Below are positions 34,017-43,459 of a DNA stretch of 64,000 nt, one piece after another. The DNA is from Gemmatimonadales bacterium. Its GTDB lineage: Bacteria > Gemmatimonadota > Gemmatimonadetes > Gemmatimonadales > GWC2-71-9. The notes under the pieces are model-generated. The model was given only the letters and a program-made list of their open reading frames with translations, was not told the DNA's origin and did no database searches. A program made the position numbers and the translations under genes. Numbering within the stretch: the stretch's first letter is position 1; each line of letters opens with the position of its first letter. The DNA lies in NCBI GenBank assembly GCA_025934955.1, contig JAICWE010000012.1, positions 1 to 64,000 of the forward strand, in the 5' to 3' direction.

Positions 34017-35087
34017 ATGACCGTGCCCATGACGCCGAAGTTGCTGTCGATCGTGGTCCCTTGCTTCAACGAGGAGGCCGTACTCGAGGAGACTCACCGC
34101 CGGCTCACGCTGCTCTTCGAGCGGCTCCACGACCTCGACTACGAGCTCATCTACGTGGACGACGGGAGCCGCGATCGCACGCCCGGGATCCTCCAGCAGC
34201 TGCAGGACGGTGACCCGCACGTCCGCGTGCTCCGCTTCTCCCGCAACTTCGGCCACCAGGTGGCGGTGAGCGCGGGCATGGAGCACGCGGCGGGCGACGC
34301 GACCGTGGTGATTGACGCCGACCTCCAGGATCCGCCAGAGGTCATTCCCGAAATGGTCCGGCTCTGGCGCGAGGGATATCACGTCGCGTACGGCCAGCGC
34401 ACCGATCGTCCCGGGGAAACCAGGTTCAAGCGCTGGACCGCCAGCGCGTTCTACCGGGTGATCAACCGGCTCACCGAGACCGACATCCCGGTGGACACCG
34501 GGGACTTCCGGCTGATGGACCGCAAGGTGGTGGATGCGCTCAAGGCGATGCCCGAGCGCGACCGGTTCGTGCGCGGCATGGTGAGCTGGGCCGGCTTCAG
34601 CCAGGTGCCGGTGCCGTACGCGCGGGCGGCGCGCTACGCCGGCGAAACCAAGTACCCGTTGCGCAAGATGCTCCACTTCGCGCTCGACGGCATCGCGTCC
34701 TTCTCGGTTGCACCGCTGACGGTGGCGACGTGGGTCGGCTTCGGGGCGTCGGCGCTGGCGCTGGCCGGCATCATCTACGCGCTCGCGCTGCGGCTCTTCA
34801 CCCGGATCTGGGTGCCGGGCTGGACCGCGATCTTCATCGCCGTGCTCTTCATCGGCGGGGTGCAGCTCATTTCGCTCGGCATCATCGGCGAGTACATCGG
34901 GCGGATCTACGGGGAGTCGAAGCGGCGGCCGCTCTACCTGCTGCAGGAGCGGCTCGGCTTCCGGCCGCGGGCGCTGGCCGACGCGGGCCAGGTCGGTCGG
35001 GCGGCGGGTGAGCAGCGCAGCCCGCTGGACCGCCGCCGCACCGAGCGCCGCCGGGTCTCCGGCGCCTTCGCGCGGAGGCACGCGTGA
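34017..35087 (+). CDS. GT2 family polyprenyl-phosphate glycosyltransferase (GtrB/DPM1-like)
   Basis: Protein of 356 aa. The cytoplasmic GT-A domain (about 8-235) begins [20 protein letters not shown] and includes DDGSRDRT and [10 protein letters not shown], the nucleotide and metal-binding DxD region. Two C-terminal membrane helices (about 240-265 and 272-300) are typical of GtrB/ArnC enzymes that transfer a sugar from UDP- or GDP-sugar to undecaprenyl phosphate. The last 40 residues are basic. First gene of a coupled set; its stop overlaps the next GTG by 4 bases. Confidence 0.92.
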   Translation: MTVPMTPKLLSIVVPCFNEEAVLEETHRRLTLLFERLHDLDYELIYVDDGSRDRTPGILQQLQDGDPHVRVLRFSRNFGHQVAVSAGMEHAAGDATVVIDADLQDPPEVIPEMVRLWREGYHVAYGQRTDRPGETRFKRWTASAFYRVINRLTETDIPVDTGDFRLMDRKVVDALKAMPERDRFVRGMVSWAGFSQVPVPYARAARYAGETKYPLRKMLHFALDGIASFSVAPLTVATWVGFGASALALAGIIYALALRLFTRIWVPGWTAIFIAVLFIGGVQLISLGIIGEYIGRIYGESKRRPLYLLQERLGFRPRALADAGQVGRAAGEQRSPLDRRRTERRRVSGAFARRHA

Positions 35088-36133
35088 CCTTCGGCGCCTC
35101 GCGCGGGCTGCGCCGGTGGGCGCGGCCCGCGATCGGTCTCGTCATCGCCGCGGCGTTCGTGGTGCTGCTCGCACGCCGTGTGGCCTGGCACGACGTCGCG
35201 CGCCTCGTGCGGCACGCGTCCCCCGCGCTGCTGCTGCTCGGCATCGCGCTGCTGGCGACGGGCTACACCGTGCGCATCGGCCGCTGGTGGCTGATGCTGC
35301 GCGCCCTCGAGCCGCGGGTACGCTACCGCGAATGCGTGCGGCCGTTCCTCGTCGGCATGGCGGTGAACAACACCGTGCCGCTCCGCGCCGGCGACGTCGT
35401 CCGCGCCTTCGGCTTCCGCGGCTCCCTCGGCGTGGCACCACCGCGGGTGCTCGGCACTCTGGTGCTCGAGCGGGTGCTCGATCTGCTCGCGCTGCTGCTG
35501 GTCTTCTTTCCCGGTCTGCTCGGCGTCGCGGCCGGAACCGTGCCGCGTGGGCTGATACTCGCCGGTGCCATCATGGGCGCGGCCTGCGTCGCCATCGTCG
35601 CGCTCTTTGCCCTTCGTCCCCGCCAGGTCGCCGGGCTGCTCACGGCGCTGCTGCGCCGCGGCCCGCTCGCGCGCTTCTCCCGGTCCGAGCGTGCGGCCGG
35701 CTGGGTCGGTCAGTTCTTCGATGCCTTCGCGCCGCTCGCGGCGGGCGGGCTCACCGCGCGGCTGGTGCTGCTCTCCATCGTCGGCTGGGCATTCGAGGGC
35801 GGGATGTACGCGTCGGTCGCCGCGGCGCTCCACGCCGGCGCCGCCGCGGGCGGGCCGTGGTTCGCGCTCTCCACCGGCACGCTCGCGACGCTGTTGCCAA
35901 GCTCGCCGGGGTACGTCGGCACCTTCGACTACTTCGCGATGCTGGGCCTCGTGGCCTACGGCGCCTCGCGCGCGGCGGCCGCGGCATTCGCGGTGTTGGT
36001 ACACGCGACGCTGTGGCTCCCGGTCACGTTGGCCGGCGGCGTCGCCGCGCTGGCTCCCGCCGCGCGCGGCCGGCTGGCGCGGACCCGGCGCGCGTCGGGA
36101 GCCGGGGCCGCGCACGCCGCGGAGTCGGCGTGA
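35084..36133 (+). CDS. Flippase-like membrane protein (LPG_synthase_TM/UPF0104)
   Basis: Protein of 349 aa with about eight transmembrane segments. Family landmarks: [20 protein letters not shown] and [16 protein letters not shown]. It belongs to the same superfamily as the protein at 12291. In glycan clusters these are thought to flip lipid-linked sugars or lipids across the membrane, which would link the GT2 enzyme made just before with the membrane glycosyltransferase made later. Starts at a GTG inside the upstream stop, and its own stop overlaps the next GTG. Confidence 0.85.
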   Translation: MTFGASRGLRRWARPAIGLVIAAAFVVLLARRVAWHDVARLVRHASPALLLLGIALLATGYTVRIGRWWLMLRALEPRVRYRECVRPFLVGMAVNNTVPLRAGDVVRAFGFRGSLGVAPPRVLGTLVLERVLDLLALLLVFFPGLLGVAAGTVPRGLILAGAIMGAACVAIVALFALRPRQVAGLLTALLRRGPLARFSRSERAAGWVGQFFDAFAPLAAGGLTARLVLLSIVGWAFEGGMYASVAAALHAGAAAGGPWFALSTGTLATLLPSSPGYVGTFDYFAMLGLVAYGASRAAAAAFAVLVHATLWLPVTLAGGVAALAPAARGRLARTRRASGAGAAHAAESA

Positions 36134-37536
36134 GCGGCGCGCGGGTCGCGGTGATCGGCGGCGGCTTCTCCGGTCTCAGCGCCGCGTGGGAGCTGGCACG
36201 AGCGGGGCACGACGTGACGGTGCTCGAGTGCGACGACGAAGTCGGCGGGCTCGCCGGAAGCTTCGAGGTCCGCGGCGAGCGGCTGGAGCGATTCTATCAC
36301 CACTGGTTCACCAACGACGCGCACGTCACCGACCTGGTGCGCGAGCTCGGCACCGAGGACCGGATCGTCTTCCGGCCGACGCGCACCGGGATGTACTTCG
36401 CCCATCGCTCCTTCCGGATGAGCACGCCGAAGGACCTGTTGCGCTTCACGCCGCTCGCGCTGCGCGACCGGCTGCGATTGGGCCTGCTCGCGCTGCGCGC
36501 GCGCCGGGTGCGCGATTGGCGGGCGCTCGAGTCGCTCTCCGCCGAGGAGTGGCTCACGCGGCTCGGCGGCGCGGAGGTGTTCCGCGTCGTGTGGGCGCCG
36601 CTGCTGCAGGGCAAGTTCGGCCCGGTGGCGGATGAGATTTCGGCGGTGTGGTTCTGGAACAAGCTCAAGCTGCGCGGCGGCAGCCGCGGCAAGGGCGGTG
36701 CCGAGATGCTGGCGTACTATCGCGGCGGCTTCGCGGCGCTGGCCGAGGAGGTGGCGCGTGCGGTGGAGCGCGCGGGAGGACACGTACGGACCGGGGTCGC
36801 CGCGACGGCGCTTCGGGTGGAGCAGGGGCGGGTGACCGGCGTCGCGACGACCGGCGGCACGGTGCCGGCCGACGCGGTGATCGCGACGCCCGCGCTGCCG
36901 ATCGTCGCCGACCTCGTCGCGCCGCACGTGCCGGCCGAGTACGTCGCGAAGCTGCGCGAGGTGCGCTACCTCGCCAACCTGTGCGTGGTGCTCGAGCTGG
37001 ACCGGAGTCTCTCCGAGACCTACTGGCTCAACGTCAACGATCCCGGCTTTCCGTTCGTCGGCGTCATCGAGCACACCAATTTCGAGCCGGCGTCGAGCTA
37101 CGGCGGCCGTCACATCGTCTATCTGTCGAAGTACCTCCCGGCCGACGATCCGCTCTATCGCATGGGCGACGCGGAGGTGATCGACTTCTGTCTGCCCCAT
37201 CTGCAGCGGATGTTCCCCCGCTTCGAGCGGAGCTGGCTGTGCGCGGCGCACGTCTGGCGTGCACGCTACGCGCAGCCGGTGGTGGTGAAGCACTACAGCC
37301 GGCTCATTCCCGACGTGCGCACGCCGGTGGAAGGGCTCTACCTCTGCACCATGGCGCAGGTATATCCCGAGGACCGCGGCACCAACTACGCCATTCGCGA
37401 AGGCCGCGCCGTCGGGCGGCTCGTGGCGGCCGAAGCGCAGCGGGAGCGACGCCGCGCGGAGCGGCGGACCGAAACGCGCATGGGAGAGCGGCGGCGCGCC
37501 ATGCGCCGCCACGCCGCCGCCGTGAGTCTGCGCTGA
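36130..37536 (+). CDS. FAD-dependent amine-oxidase/protoporphyrinogen-oxidase-like protein
   Basis: Protein of 468 aa. The N-terminal dinucleotide motif is [21 protein letters not shown], with the acidic end of the second strand in [21 protein letters not shown] and the C-terminal [20 protein letters not shown] complete the FAD-binding fold. It resembles the NAD(P)/FAD-dependent oxidoreductases often found in polysaccharide clusters beside GT2 and flippase genes, distantly related to UDP-galactopyranose mutase and phytoene desaturase-like enzymes. The substrate is unknown; modification of a lipid-linked sugar or polyprenol is the inference. The basic C-terminus is variable. Coupled both to the preceding gene (GTGA) and the next (TGATG). 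Confidence 0.85.
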   Translation: MSGARVAVIGGGFSGLSAAWELARAGHDVTVLECDDEVGGLAGSFEVRGERLERFYHHWFTNDAHVTDLVRELGTEDRIVFRPTRTGMYFAHRSFRMSTPKDLLRFTPLALRDRLRLGLLALRARRVRDWRALESLSAEEWLTRLGGAEVFRVVWAPLLQGKFGPVADEISAVWFWNKLKLRGGSRGKGGAEMLAYYRGGFAALAEEVARAVERAGGHVRTGVAATALRVEQGRVTGVATTGGTVPADAVIATPALPIVADLVAPHVPAEYVAKLREVRYLANLCVVLELDRSLSETYWLNVNDPGFPFVGVIEHTNFEPASSYGGRHIVYLSKYLPADDPLYRMGDAEVIDFCLPHLQRMFPRFERSWLCAAHVWRARYAQPVVVKHYSRLIPDVRTPVEGLYLCTMAQVYPEDRGTNYAIREGRAVGRLVAAEAQRERRRAERRTETRMGERRRAMRRHAAAVSLR

Positions 37537-39260
37537 TGGCGGCCGCCCCGAGCATCACCGCACCGCCGCCCGCTGTCGAGCCGCCGCGTCTCGCGACGAC
37601 GACACCCGCGCCGCGCGCACGCGCGCGGCTCGAGCCGATCGCCCTGCTCACCGTCGCCGGCGTCGTGGTCGGCTGCCTGGTGCGCGCGTGGCTGGTGCTC
37701 TCCCAGCCGCTGCCGCTCAACGACGGCGGACTCTTCTTCCAGATGACCCGCGAGCTGGAGGCGGCGCACTTCCATCTGCCCGCGTTCACCGGCTACAACG
37801 GCGCGCACCTGCCGTATGGATATCCCCCGCTCGGCTTCTACCTCACCGGCCTGCTCGATCGGTTCACGCCGCTGTCGCTGCTGGACGCGTACCGCGTCGT
37901 GCCGCTGGTGGCGAGCTGGCTCACGCTCGCCGCCTTCGTGTTGCTCGCGCGCGAGCTGCTCTCCCGCCGCGCCCAGGTCGCCGCGGCGACGTGGGCCTTC
38001 GCGCTGGCGCCACGGAGCTACATCTGGATGATCATGGGCGGCGGCGTTACCCGCGGCCCCGGATTTCTCTTCGGTCTGCTGACGCTGCACCAGGTCGTCC
38101 GCTTCTACCGCACCCGCGAGTGGCGCTACGTCGCCGGGGCGGCGGCGGGCGCCGCGCTCACGGTGCTGAGCCACATCGGTACCGCGCCGTTCGTCGCGGT
38201 GAGCAGCGGTCTCCTGCTGCTCGCCTGCGGCCGGCATTGGCGCGCCCTGCTCGGCTCGGTCGCGATCGGCCTCGGCGCGCTGGTGCTGACGGCGCCGTGG
38301 TGGGCGACGGTGATCTCGCAGCATGGCGTCGGACCCTTCGTCGCCGCGTTCGGCACCGGCCAGGGGGTACTCTCGGACCATGAGGTCCGCCGCCGCGTGC
38401 TGGGCTGGCTGGCACGCTTCGCCGCGCCGATCACGGCGGAGCCGCTCTTCCCGCTGCTCGCCGCGCTCGCCGTGCTGGGCGGACTGGTCTGTCTCGCGCG
38501 GCTGCGGCTGCTGCTGCCGGTGTGGTGGGTGACGATCCTCCTGATCGACGCGCGGCAGGGCCCCAGCTTCATGATGGTGCCGATGGCGCTGCTCGCCGGC
38601 ATCGGCGTGGTGGACGTCGTACTCCCCGCGATGCTCGGCGCCGGCGCCGCGGTGGGACGCGCCCGCACCCAGCGGCGCTGGGTGGCCGGCGCGGTGCTCA
38701 CCGCGATGGCGGGTTACGCCCTCTTCGGCGCGATGACCCGCGACCCCGATCTCGGCCGCGAAGGCCGCTTCCTCATGAGCCTCACCACCGGCGACCGCAT
38801 GGCCATGCACTGGATCGGCACCCACACGCCGGCCGATAGCCGCATCCTGGTGATCACCGGCGCGCCTAACGGCTGGGCGGCGGACCGCACCTCGGAGTGG
38901 CTCCCCGTCTGGGCCCGGCGCACCAGCGTGGCGACCGCGCAGGGCTACGAGTGGGCCGGCGGCCCCACCTTCATGGCCCGGCGCCACATGTACGAGGCGT
39001 TTCAGGGTTGCGCGTGGCGCACGACCCAGTGCCTGGACTCGCTGGCGCGGCGGTGGGACGCGCCGTTCACCGATGTCTACGTGAGCCAGATGGATCCGCG
39101 CACCGCGGAGCCGTGCTGCCGCCCGCTGCTCACGGCGCTCCGGAGCGATCCGAGATACCGGCTGGTCTATCGCGGCGGCGACGGCGGCGCCGTGTTCGAG
39201 CGGCGCGACGCCACGGCGCACCCGGCGCTGGTCGCCGAGCCACCACGACGAGGGAGTTGA
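37536..39260 (+). CDS. Polytopic membrane glycosyltransferase-like protein
   Basis: Protein of 574 aa with about eleven membrane segments and a periplasmic C-terminal domain (about 420-574). The first loop after TM1 has PLPLNDGGLFFQMTREL, with acidic Asp in the GT-C catalytic position, and the next loop NGAHLPYGYPPLGFYLTGLL is typical of ArnT/PMT-like enzymes. It would move a sugar from the undecaprenyl carrier made by the GT2 enzyme to an extracytoplasmic acceptor. Its ATG shares a base with the preceding stop. A terminal cluster of Cys (CAWRTTQCLD, EPCCRP) lies in the periplasmic domain and could form disulfides. Confidence 0.75.
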   Translation: MAAAPSITAPPPAVEPPRLATTTPAPRARARLEPIALLTVAGVVVGCLVRAWLVLSQPLPLNDGGLFFQMTRELEAAHFHLPAFTGYNGAHLPYGYPPLGFYLTGLLDRFTPLSLLDAYRVVPLVASWLTLAAFVLLARELLSRRAQVAAATWAFALAPRSYIWMIMGGGVTRGPGFLFGLLTLHQVVRFYRTREWRYVAGAAAGAALTVLSHIGTAPFVAVSSGLLLLACGRHWRALLGSVAIGLGALVLTAPWWATVISQHGVGPFVAAFGTGQGVLSDHEVRRRVLGWLARFAAPITAEPLFPLLAALAVLGGLVCLARLRLLLPVWWVTILLIDARQGPSFMMVPMALLAGIGVVDVVLPAMLGAGAAVGRARTQRRWVAGAVLTAMAGYALFGAMTRDPDLGREGRFLMSLTTGDRMAMHWIGTHTPADSRILVITGAPNGWAADRTSEWLPVWARRTSVATAQGYEWAGGPTFMARRHMYEAFQGCAWRTTQCLDSLARRWDAPFTDVYVSQMDPRTAEPCCRPLLTALRSDPRYRLVYRGGDGGAVFERRDATAHPALVAEPPRRGS

Positions 39261-39262
39261 CG

Positions 39263-39640
39263 ATGAAGGACAAGGTGAACCCCGACCGATCGCGCACGGG
39301 GAAGACGTGGGACAACGAGGAGAACTGGTGGCGCGAGCACTACGCCGACCGGCCCTACGTGGAGAGCGGCCTGGGCTTCGAGCACTACCGCCCGGCGTAC
39401 CGCTACGGCACCGAGGCGGGCAACCATCACCTCGGCCGCACCTGGAACGAGGTCGAGCCGGATCTCCGTGCCGGGTGGGCCAGCTACGAGTACGGCGCAC
39501 GAGGCGTGGCGCGGGCCGGGTGGGAGGACATCGTTGACGCGGTACGCGACGCATGGTACCGGGTCACCGGCGAGCCCGACGCGGCGCATGCCGCAGCCGA
39601 GCAGGCGGCGCGGCTCGAGCGCGAAGGGGGCCGGCCATAG
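39263..39640 (+). CDS. Conserved hypothetical protein, 125 aa
   Basis: Starts at the ATG at 39263 with AGGGAG upstream, 2 bases after the membrane glycosyltransferase stop. Highly hydrophilic and rich in Trp, Tyr and Arg, with WDNEENWWREHYADRPYV, FEHYRPAYRYGTEAGN and WNEVEPDLRAGW. I recall this pattern from short uncharacterised stress-associated proteins in diverse bacteria, often in variants with YxPAYRYG. No function is known. Probably the last gene of the glycan operon by position, although it may be unrelated in function. Confidence 0.75.
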   Translation: MKDKVNPDRSRTGKTWDNEENWWREHYADRPYVESGLGFEHYRPAYRYGTEAGNHHLGRTWNEVEPDLRAGWASYEYGARGVARAGWEDIVDAVRDAWYRVTGEPDAAHAAAEQAARLEREGGRP

Positions 39641-39737
39641 CAGCAGCCCGCCGCGACCGGCCCATTGTGGCGAAGGTCACGGCGGCTCCGGTCCCTCCGG
39701 GCCGACCTTGCGGGGTCTGCCAGACAACGTGAGCGGT

Positions 39738-42137
39738 ATGAACGAGCGATCCCTCGTAATCGGGCCGAGGCGTGAGAGCGGCCGGTGGAAGGCACGGCGG
39801 CTGGTGCGGAGCGACTGGTCGCGGCTCGAGCCGTCGGTCAGCGGCCCGCTGGCGACGCTCGTGTTCGCCGTGCTGCTGGACCAGCTCGCCCGGCACGGGC
39901 TCCTCGCCTTCAACCCGCTTCCGTTGCTGCTGCTGGTCGTCGCCGGCGCGGGGCTCCGGGGCGGCACGGCGCCGGGACTGATTGCCGGCATCGTCGCGGC
40001 GCTGTACGCCACCCATTTCTACGACGAGCCGTTCGCCGGGCTCCAGTACACCCCGGACAACGCGCGCAGTCTGATCCTCGTCACCATCGCGTCGCCGCTG
40101 CTCGGCGCCATCACCGGGTACGCCGCGCGCGGCGCCGCGGCACTCCGTGGCAGCACCGACGCCGAAGAGCTCGACGCCGAGCGGCGCCTCGCGCTGCCGG
40201 GTGAATGGGCCGAGCTGCTCGCCTCGTCGGATGACTACCGCGGCACCCTTCAGGCGGTCGCGCGGCGGGTCGTCCCGGCGCTGGCCGACTGGTGCACCAT
40301 CCATCTCGCCGAAGACGATCCGGACGACGTCGGCGTCGCCGGCGTGCACCACGACGCCGCGCGTGAGATGTTCGTGCAGGCGCTCCGGCGCTATCCGCCG
40401 CGGGGCTTTCCCGACGCGGTGCCCGGTGCCGGCGAGCCGCGGGTGCACGACTGGCTCACGTGGGCCCGCGACGACGCCCATGCCAAGCTGCTGCGCGCGC
40501 TCGCACCCGCCGCGGTGCTCGCCGTGCCGCTGGTCGCGCACGGTCGCACCCTCGGGCTTCTCGCACTCGGGAACGACGCCGGGCGCGGTGGCTTCTCGCC
40601 CAGCGCCCAGGCGGCCGCGGCGCTCTGCGCCGATCTGGCGGCGGCGGCGGTCGAGCGCGCGCGTCTGGTGCGTGCCGGCGATGCGCTGCGCGCGGAGCAC
40701 CGCTTCCTCTTCGAGGAGCACTCGCTGCCGATGTGGGTGATCGACGCCGAGTCGCTGGCGTTCCTCGCCGTGAACGAGGCCGCCGTGCAGCGCTACGGCT
40801 GGTCGCGCGAGGAGTTCCTCGGCATGACGCTGATGGACCTCCGCGGCGACGATGCGACGGCGCCGGGCAGCGACAGCCGCCCCCGCCGCGCCGACGTCGC
40901 GGTGAACCAGCACCGGCGCAAGGACGGCGGCCGCCTGGACGTCGAGATCGTCTCCCGCGCGGTGGTGTGGCGCGGCCGTCGCGCGCGACTGGTCGTGGTG
41001 CAGGACGTCACCGACCTGCTCCGCGCCGAGGCCGCGCTGCGCCGCTCGGACGAGGAGCGCCGCCATGCGCAGCGGATGGATGCGACGGGGCGCCTCGCCG
41101 GCGGCGTCGCTCACGACTTCAACAACGTGCTCACCACCATCCAGGGATACAGCGAGCTGCTGCTCCGCTCGCTCGGCGCCAGCGACCCGCGCCGGGACGA
41201 TCTGGATGCCATCCGCAAGGCCGCCGACCGTGGCGCCGCGCTCTCCCGGCAGCTCCTCGCTTTCGGCGAGCGGCAGCGCACCGAGCCGCGGCTGGTGGAC
41301 CTGAACGCGACGGTGACGAGCATGGAGTCGCTGGTGCAGCGGCTGCTCGGTGCCGACGTGCAGCTGCTGACCATCCGCGCGCCGGCGCTCGGCCGCATTC
41401 ACATCGATCCCGCGCTGCTGGAGCAGGTGCTGGTGAGTCTGGTGCTCAACGCGCGCGACGCCATGCCGCGCGGCGGCACCCTGACCGTCGAGACGGCCGA
41501 ACGGCGACTCGGCGCGAGCGGCCGGGGCCGGAATCTGCAGCCCGGCCTCTACGCGGTGCTCGCCGTGAGCGACACCGGCGGCCGGCTGGACGGCGGCGGG
41601 ATGGAGCTGCCCACCGTCTACGGCATCGTGCGTCAGGCGGGCGGGGTGGTGCGGGTGAGCGGCGAGCCCGGCGAGGGCACCACGGTGAAGGCGTACTTCC
41701 CCATCGCGCCGGACGCGCCGGTGGAGCTGGCGGAGCCGGCTGCGCATGCCGGCGATGAGATGGTGCTGATCGTGGAGGACGAAGAGCCGGTGCGCGACCT
41801 GCTGCGCAAGCTGCTGACGAACCAGGGCTACCGCGTGCTGGAGGCGCGCCACGGCATGGATGCGCTCCGGGTGCTGGAGCGCCACCACGGCCCGCTCGAT
41901 CTCATGATCACCGACGTCGTCATGCCGGAGCTCGATGGCCTGGAGCTCGCCGCGCGGGCGCGGGTCCACCGGCCCGACCTGCCGGTGCTGTTCATCTCCG
42001 GCTACACCAGCGACGAGGTGATGCGGCGCGGCGCCGATCTGCCGAGCGGCGCCTTCGTGCACAAGCCATTCGCGTCGGACGACCTGCTCCGCGCGATCCG
42101 CGGCCTGCTCGACGCCGCACCCGAAACGGCGGCCTGA
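39738..42137 (+). CDS. Hybrid histidine kinase with TM, GAF, PAS and receiver domains; ATP lid missing
   Basis: Protein of 799 aa. A membrane region of about three helices (35-130, KdpD/DUF4118-like) is followed by GAF (about 160-308), PAS (about 322-430), HisKA (H459 in GGVAHDFNNVL) and HATPase domains, then a receiver (about 675-790; D726 in LMITDVVMP, K near HKPF). In the HATPase domain the N-box is normal (LVLNARDAM) but the G1 motif reads SDTGGRLDGGGMELPTVYGI at 611-630, so the F-box and G2 region expected between DTGxG and TVYGIV are gone. The kinase may be unable to bind ATP normally. Gene stands alone; the receiver may output by phosphotransfer. Confidence 0.88.
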   Translation: MNERSLVIGPRRESGRWKARRLVRSDWSRLEPSVSGPLATLVFAVLLDQLARHGLLAFNPLPLLLLVVAGAGLRGGTAPGLIAGIVAALYATHFYDEPFAGLQYTPDNARSLILVTIASPLLGAITGYAARGAAALRGSTDAEELDAERRLALPGEWAELLASSDDYRGTLQAVARRVVPALADWCTIHLAEDDPDDVGVAGVHHDAAREMFVQALRRYPPRGFPDAVPGAGEPRVHDWLTWARDDAHAKLLRALAPAAVLAVPLVAHGRTLGLLALGNDAGRGGFSPSAQAAAALCADLAAAAVERARLVRAGDALRAEHRFLFEEHSLPMWVIDAESLAFLAVNEAAVQRYGWSREEFLGMTLMDLRGDDATAPGSDSRPRRADVAVNQHRRKDGGRLDVEIVSRAVVWRGRRARLVVVQDVTDLLRAEAALRRSDEERRHAQRMDATGRLAGGVAHDFNNVLTTIQGYSELLLRSLGASDPRRDDLDAIRKAADRGAALSRQLLAFGERQRTEPRLVDLNATVTSMESLVQRLLGADVQLLTIRAPALGRIHIDPALLEQVLVSLVLNARDAMPRGGTLTVETAERRLGASGRGRNLQPGLYAVLAVSDTGGRLDGGGMELPTVYGIVRQAGGVVRVSGEPGEGTTVKAYFPIAPDAPVELAEPAAHAGDEMVLIVEDEEPVRDLLRKLLTNQGYRVLEARHGMDALRVLERHHGPLDLMITDVVMPELDGLELAARARVHRPDLPVLFISGYTSDEVMRRGADLPSGAFVHKPFASDDLLRAIRGLLDAAPETAA

Positions 42138-42150
42138 CGCCGGAACGTCA

Positions 42151-42170
42151 CGCCGGCCGCGCGGCCGGCG
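42151..42170. terminator. 20-base perfect GC palindrome after the hybrid kinase
   Basis: CGCCGGCCGC followed directly by GCGGCCGGCG is a perfect inverted repeat starting 13 bases after the kinase stop; a second inverted repeat TGACG-N6-CGTCA precedes it. There is no T-tract, but position suggests termination between the kinase and the tyrosine-catabolism genes. Could also be a regulatory palindrome. Confidence 0.4.
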
Positions 42171-42291
42171 CCTCCCCAACTCGACGCCCCTCCCGGACGC
42201 TCCGCGGCGGACCCGCGCCGCGCTGTGATGCGCGCCGCACGCGCGCTATCTTTCAGGCCACACGCGGACGACGCATGACACGGAGACGTCC

Positions 42292-43440
42292 ATGACCCTG
42301 AGCCCCCCGCAGAGCGCCGTCGCCCCCGCGACCGCGACCGATACCTTCCCGATCAACGGCACCGACTACATCGAGTTCTGGGTCGGCAACGCCAGGCAGG
42401 CCGGCCTCTATTATCGCGCCGCGTTCGGCTTCAGCCTGGTGGGCTACCGCGGCCCCGAGACCGGCGTCCGCGACCGCGCCAGCTACCTGCTCCAGCAGGG
42501 CAAGATCCGCTTCGTCCTCACCACCGCCATCCGCCCCGACCTGAGCGACGAGGCGCGCGCCGTCGCCGACCACGTGTACGCCCATGGCGACGGTGTCCGC
42601 GACCTGGCGCTCTGGGTGGACGACGCCCGCCAGGCGTTCGAGCGCGCGGTTGCGCGCGGCGCGGAGCCGGTGCACCCGCCGCGGGTCCAGCGCGACGCCG
42701 ACGGCGAGGTGGTGATCGCGGCGATCCGGACCTACGGCACCACCATCCATTCGCTGGTCGAGCGGCGCAACTACCGCGGGCTCTTCCTGCCGGGCTTCCG
42801 CCCCGCCGCGCCGCACTACCAGCCCGAGGACGTCGGCCTCAAGTACGTGGACCACTGCGTCGGCAACGTCGAGCTCGGGCGGATGGACACCTGGGTGGAC
42901 TACTACGCCCGGGTCATGGGCTTCCGCAACCTGCTCACCTTCGACGACAAGGACATCAGCACCGAGTACTCCTCGCTCATGTCCAAGGTGATGGCCAACG
43001 GCAACGACCGGATCAAGTTCCCGATCAACGAGCCGGCGGCGGGCAAGAAGAAGTCGCAGATCGACGAGTACCTGGAGTTCTACGGCGGCCCCGGCGTGCA
43101 GCACATGGCGCTCGCCACCGACGACATCATCCGGACCGTCACCACGCTGCGCGATCGCGGCGTCGAGTTCCTCTCGGTGCCGACGAGCTACTACGACGAG
43201 CTGCAGACGCGGGTGGGAAAGATCGACGAGCCGCTCGACGTGCTGGCGTCGCTGGGCATCCTGGTGGACCGCGACCCCGACGGCTACCTGCTCCAGATCT
43301 TCAGCAAGCCGGTGCAGGATCGGCCGACGGTGTTCTACGAGATCATCCAGCGGAAGGGCGCGAAGAGCTTCGGCAAGGGAAACTTCCGCGCCTTGTTCGA
43401 AGCCATCGAGCGGGAGCAGGCCGCCCGCGGCAACCTCTGA
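42292..43440 (+). CDS. hpd: 4-hydroxyphenylpyruvate dioxygenase
   Basis: Protein of 382 aa, the usual length. It converts 4-hydroxyphenylpyruvate to homogentisate with O2 and Fe(II). The C-terminal half carries the Fe(II) ligands in KYVDHCVGNVELG (His), GVQHMALATDD (His) and TVFYEIIQRKG (Glu); the vicinal-oxygen-chelate repeat and GYLLQIFSKPVQDRPT are diagnostic. The ATG at 42292 follows ACGGAGACG. It is followed after 19 bases by homogentisate dioxygenase, giving the first two ring-opening steps of tyrosine catabolism. Confidence 0.97.
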   Translation: MTLSPPQSAVAPATATDTFPINGTDYIEFWVGNARQAGLYYRAAFGFSLVGYRGPETGVRDRASYLLQQGKIRFVLTTAIRPDLSDEARAVADHVYAHGDGVRDLALWVDDARQAFERAVARGAEPVHPPRVQRDADGEVVIAAIRTYGTTIHSLVERRNYRGLFLPGFRPAAPHYQPEDVGLKYVDHCVGNVELGRMDTWVDYYARVMGFRNLLTFDDKDISTEYSSLMSKVMANGNDRIKFPINEPAAGKKKSQIDEYLEFYGGPGVQHMALATDDIIRTVTTLRDRGVEFLSVPTSYYDELQTRVGKIDEPLDVLASLGILVDRDPDGYLLQIFSKPVQDRPTVFYEIIQRKGAKSFGKGNFRALFEAIEREQAARGNL

Positions 43441-43459
43441 GCGGCGAGGTCACGACAGC

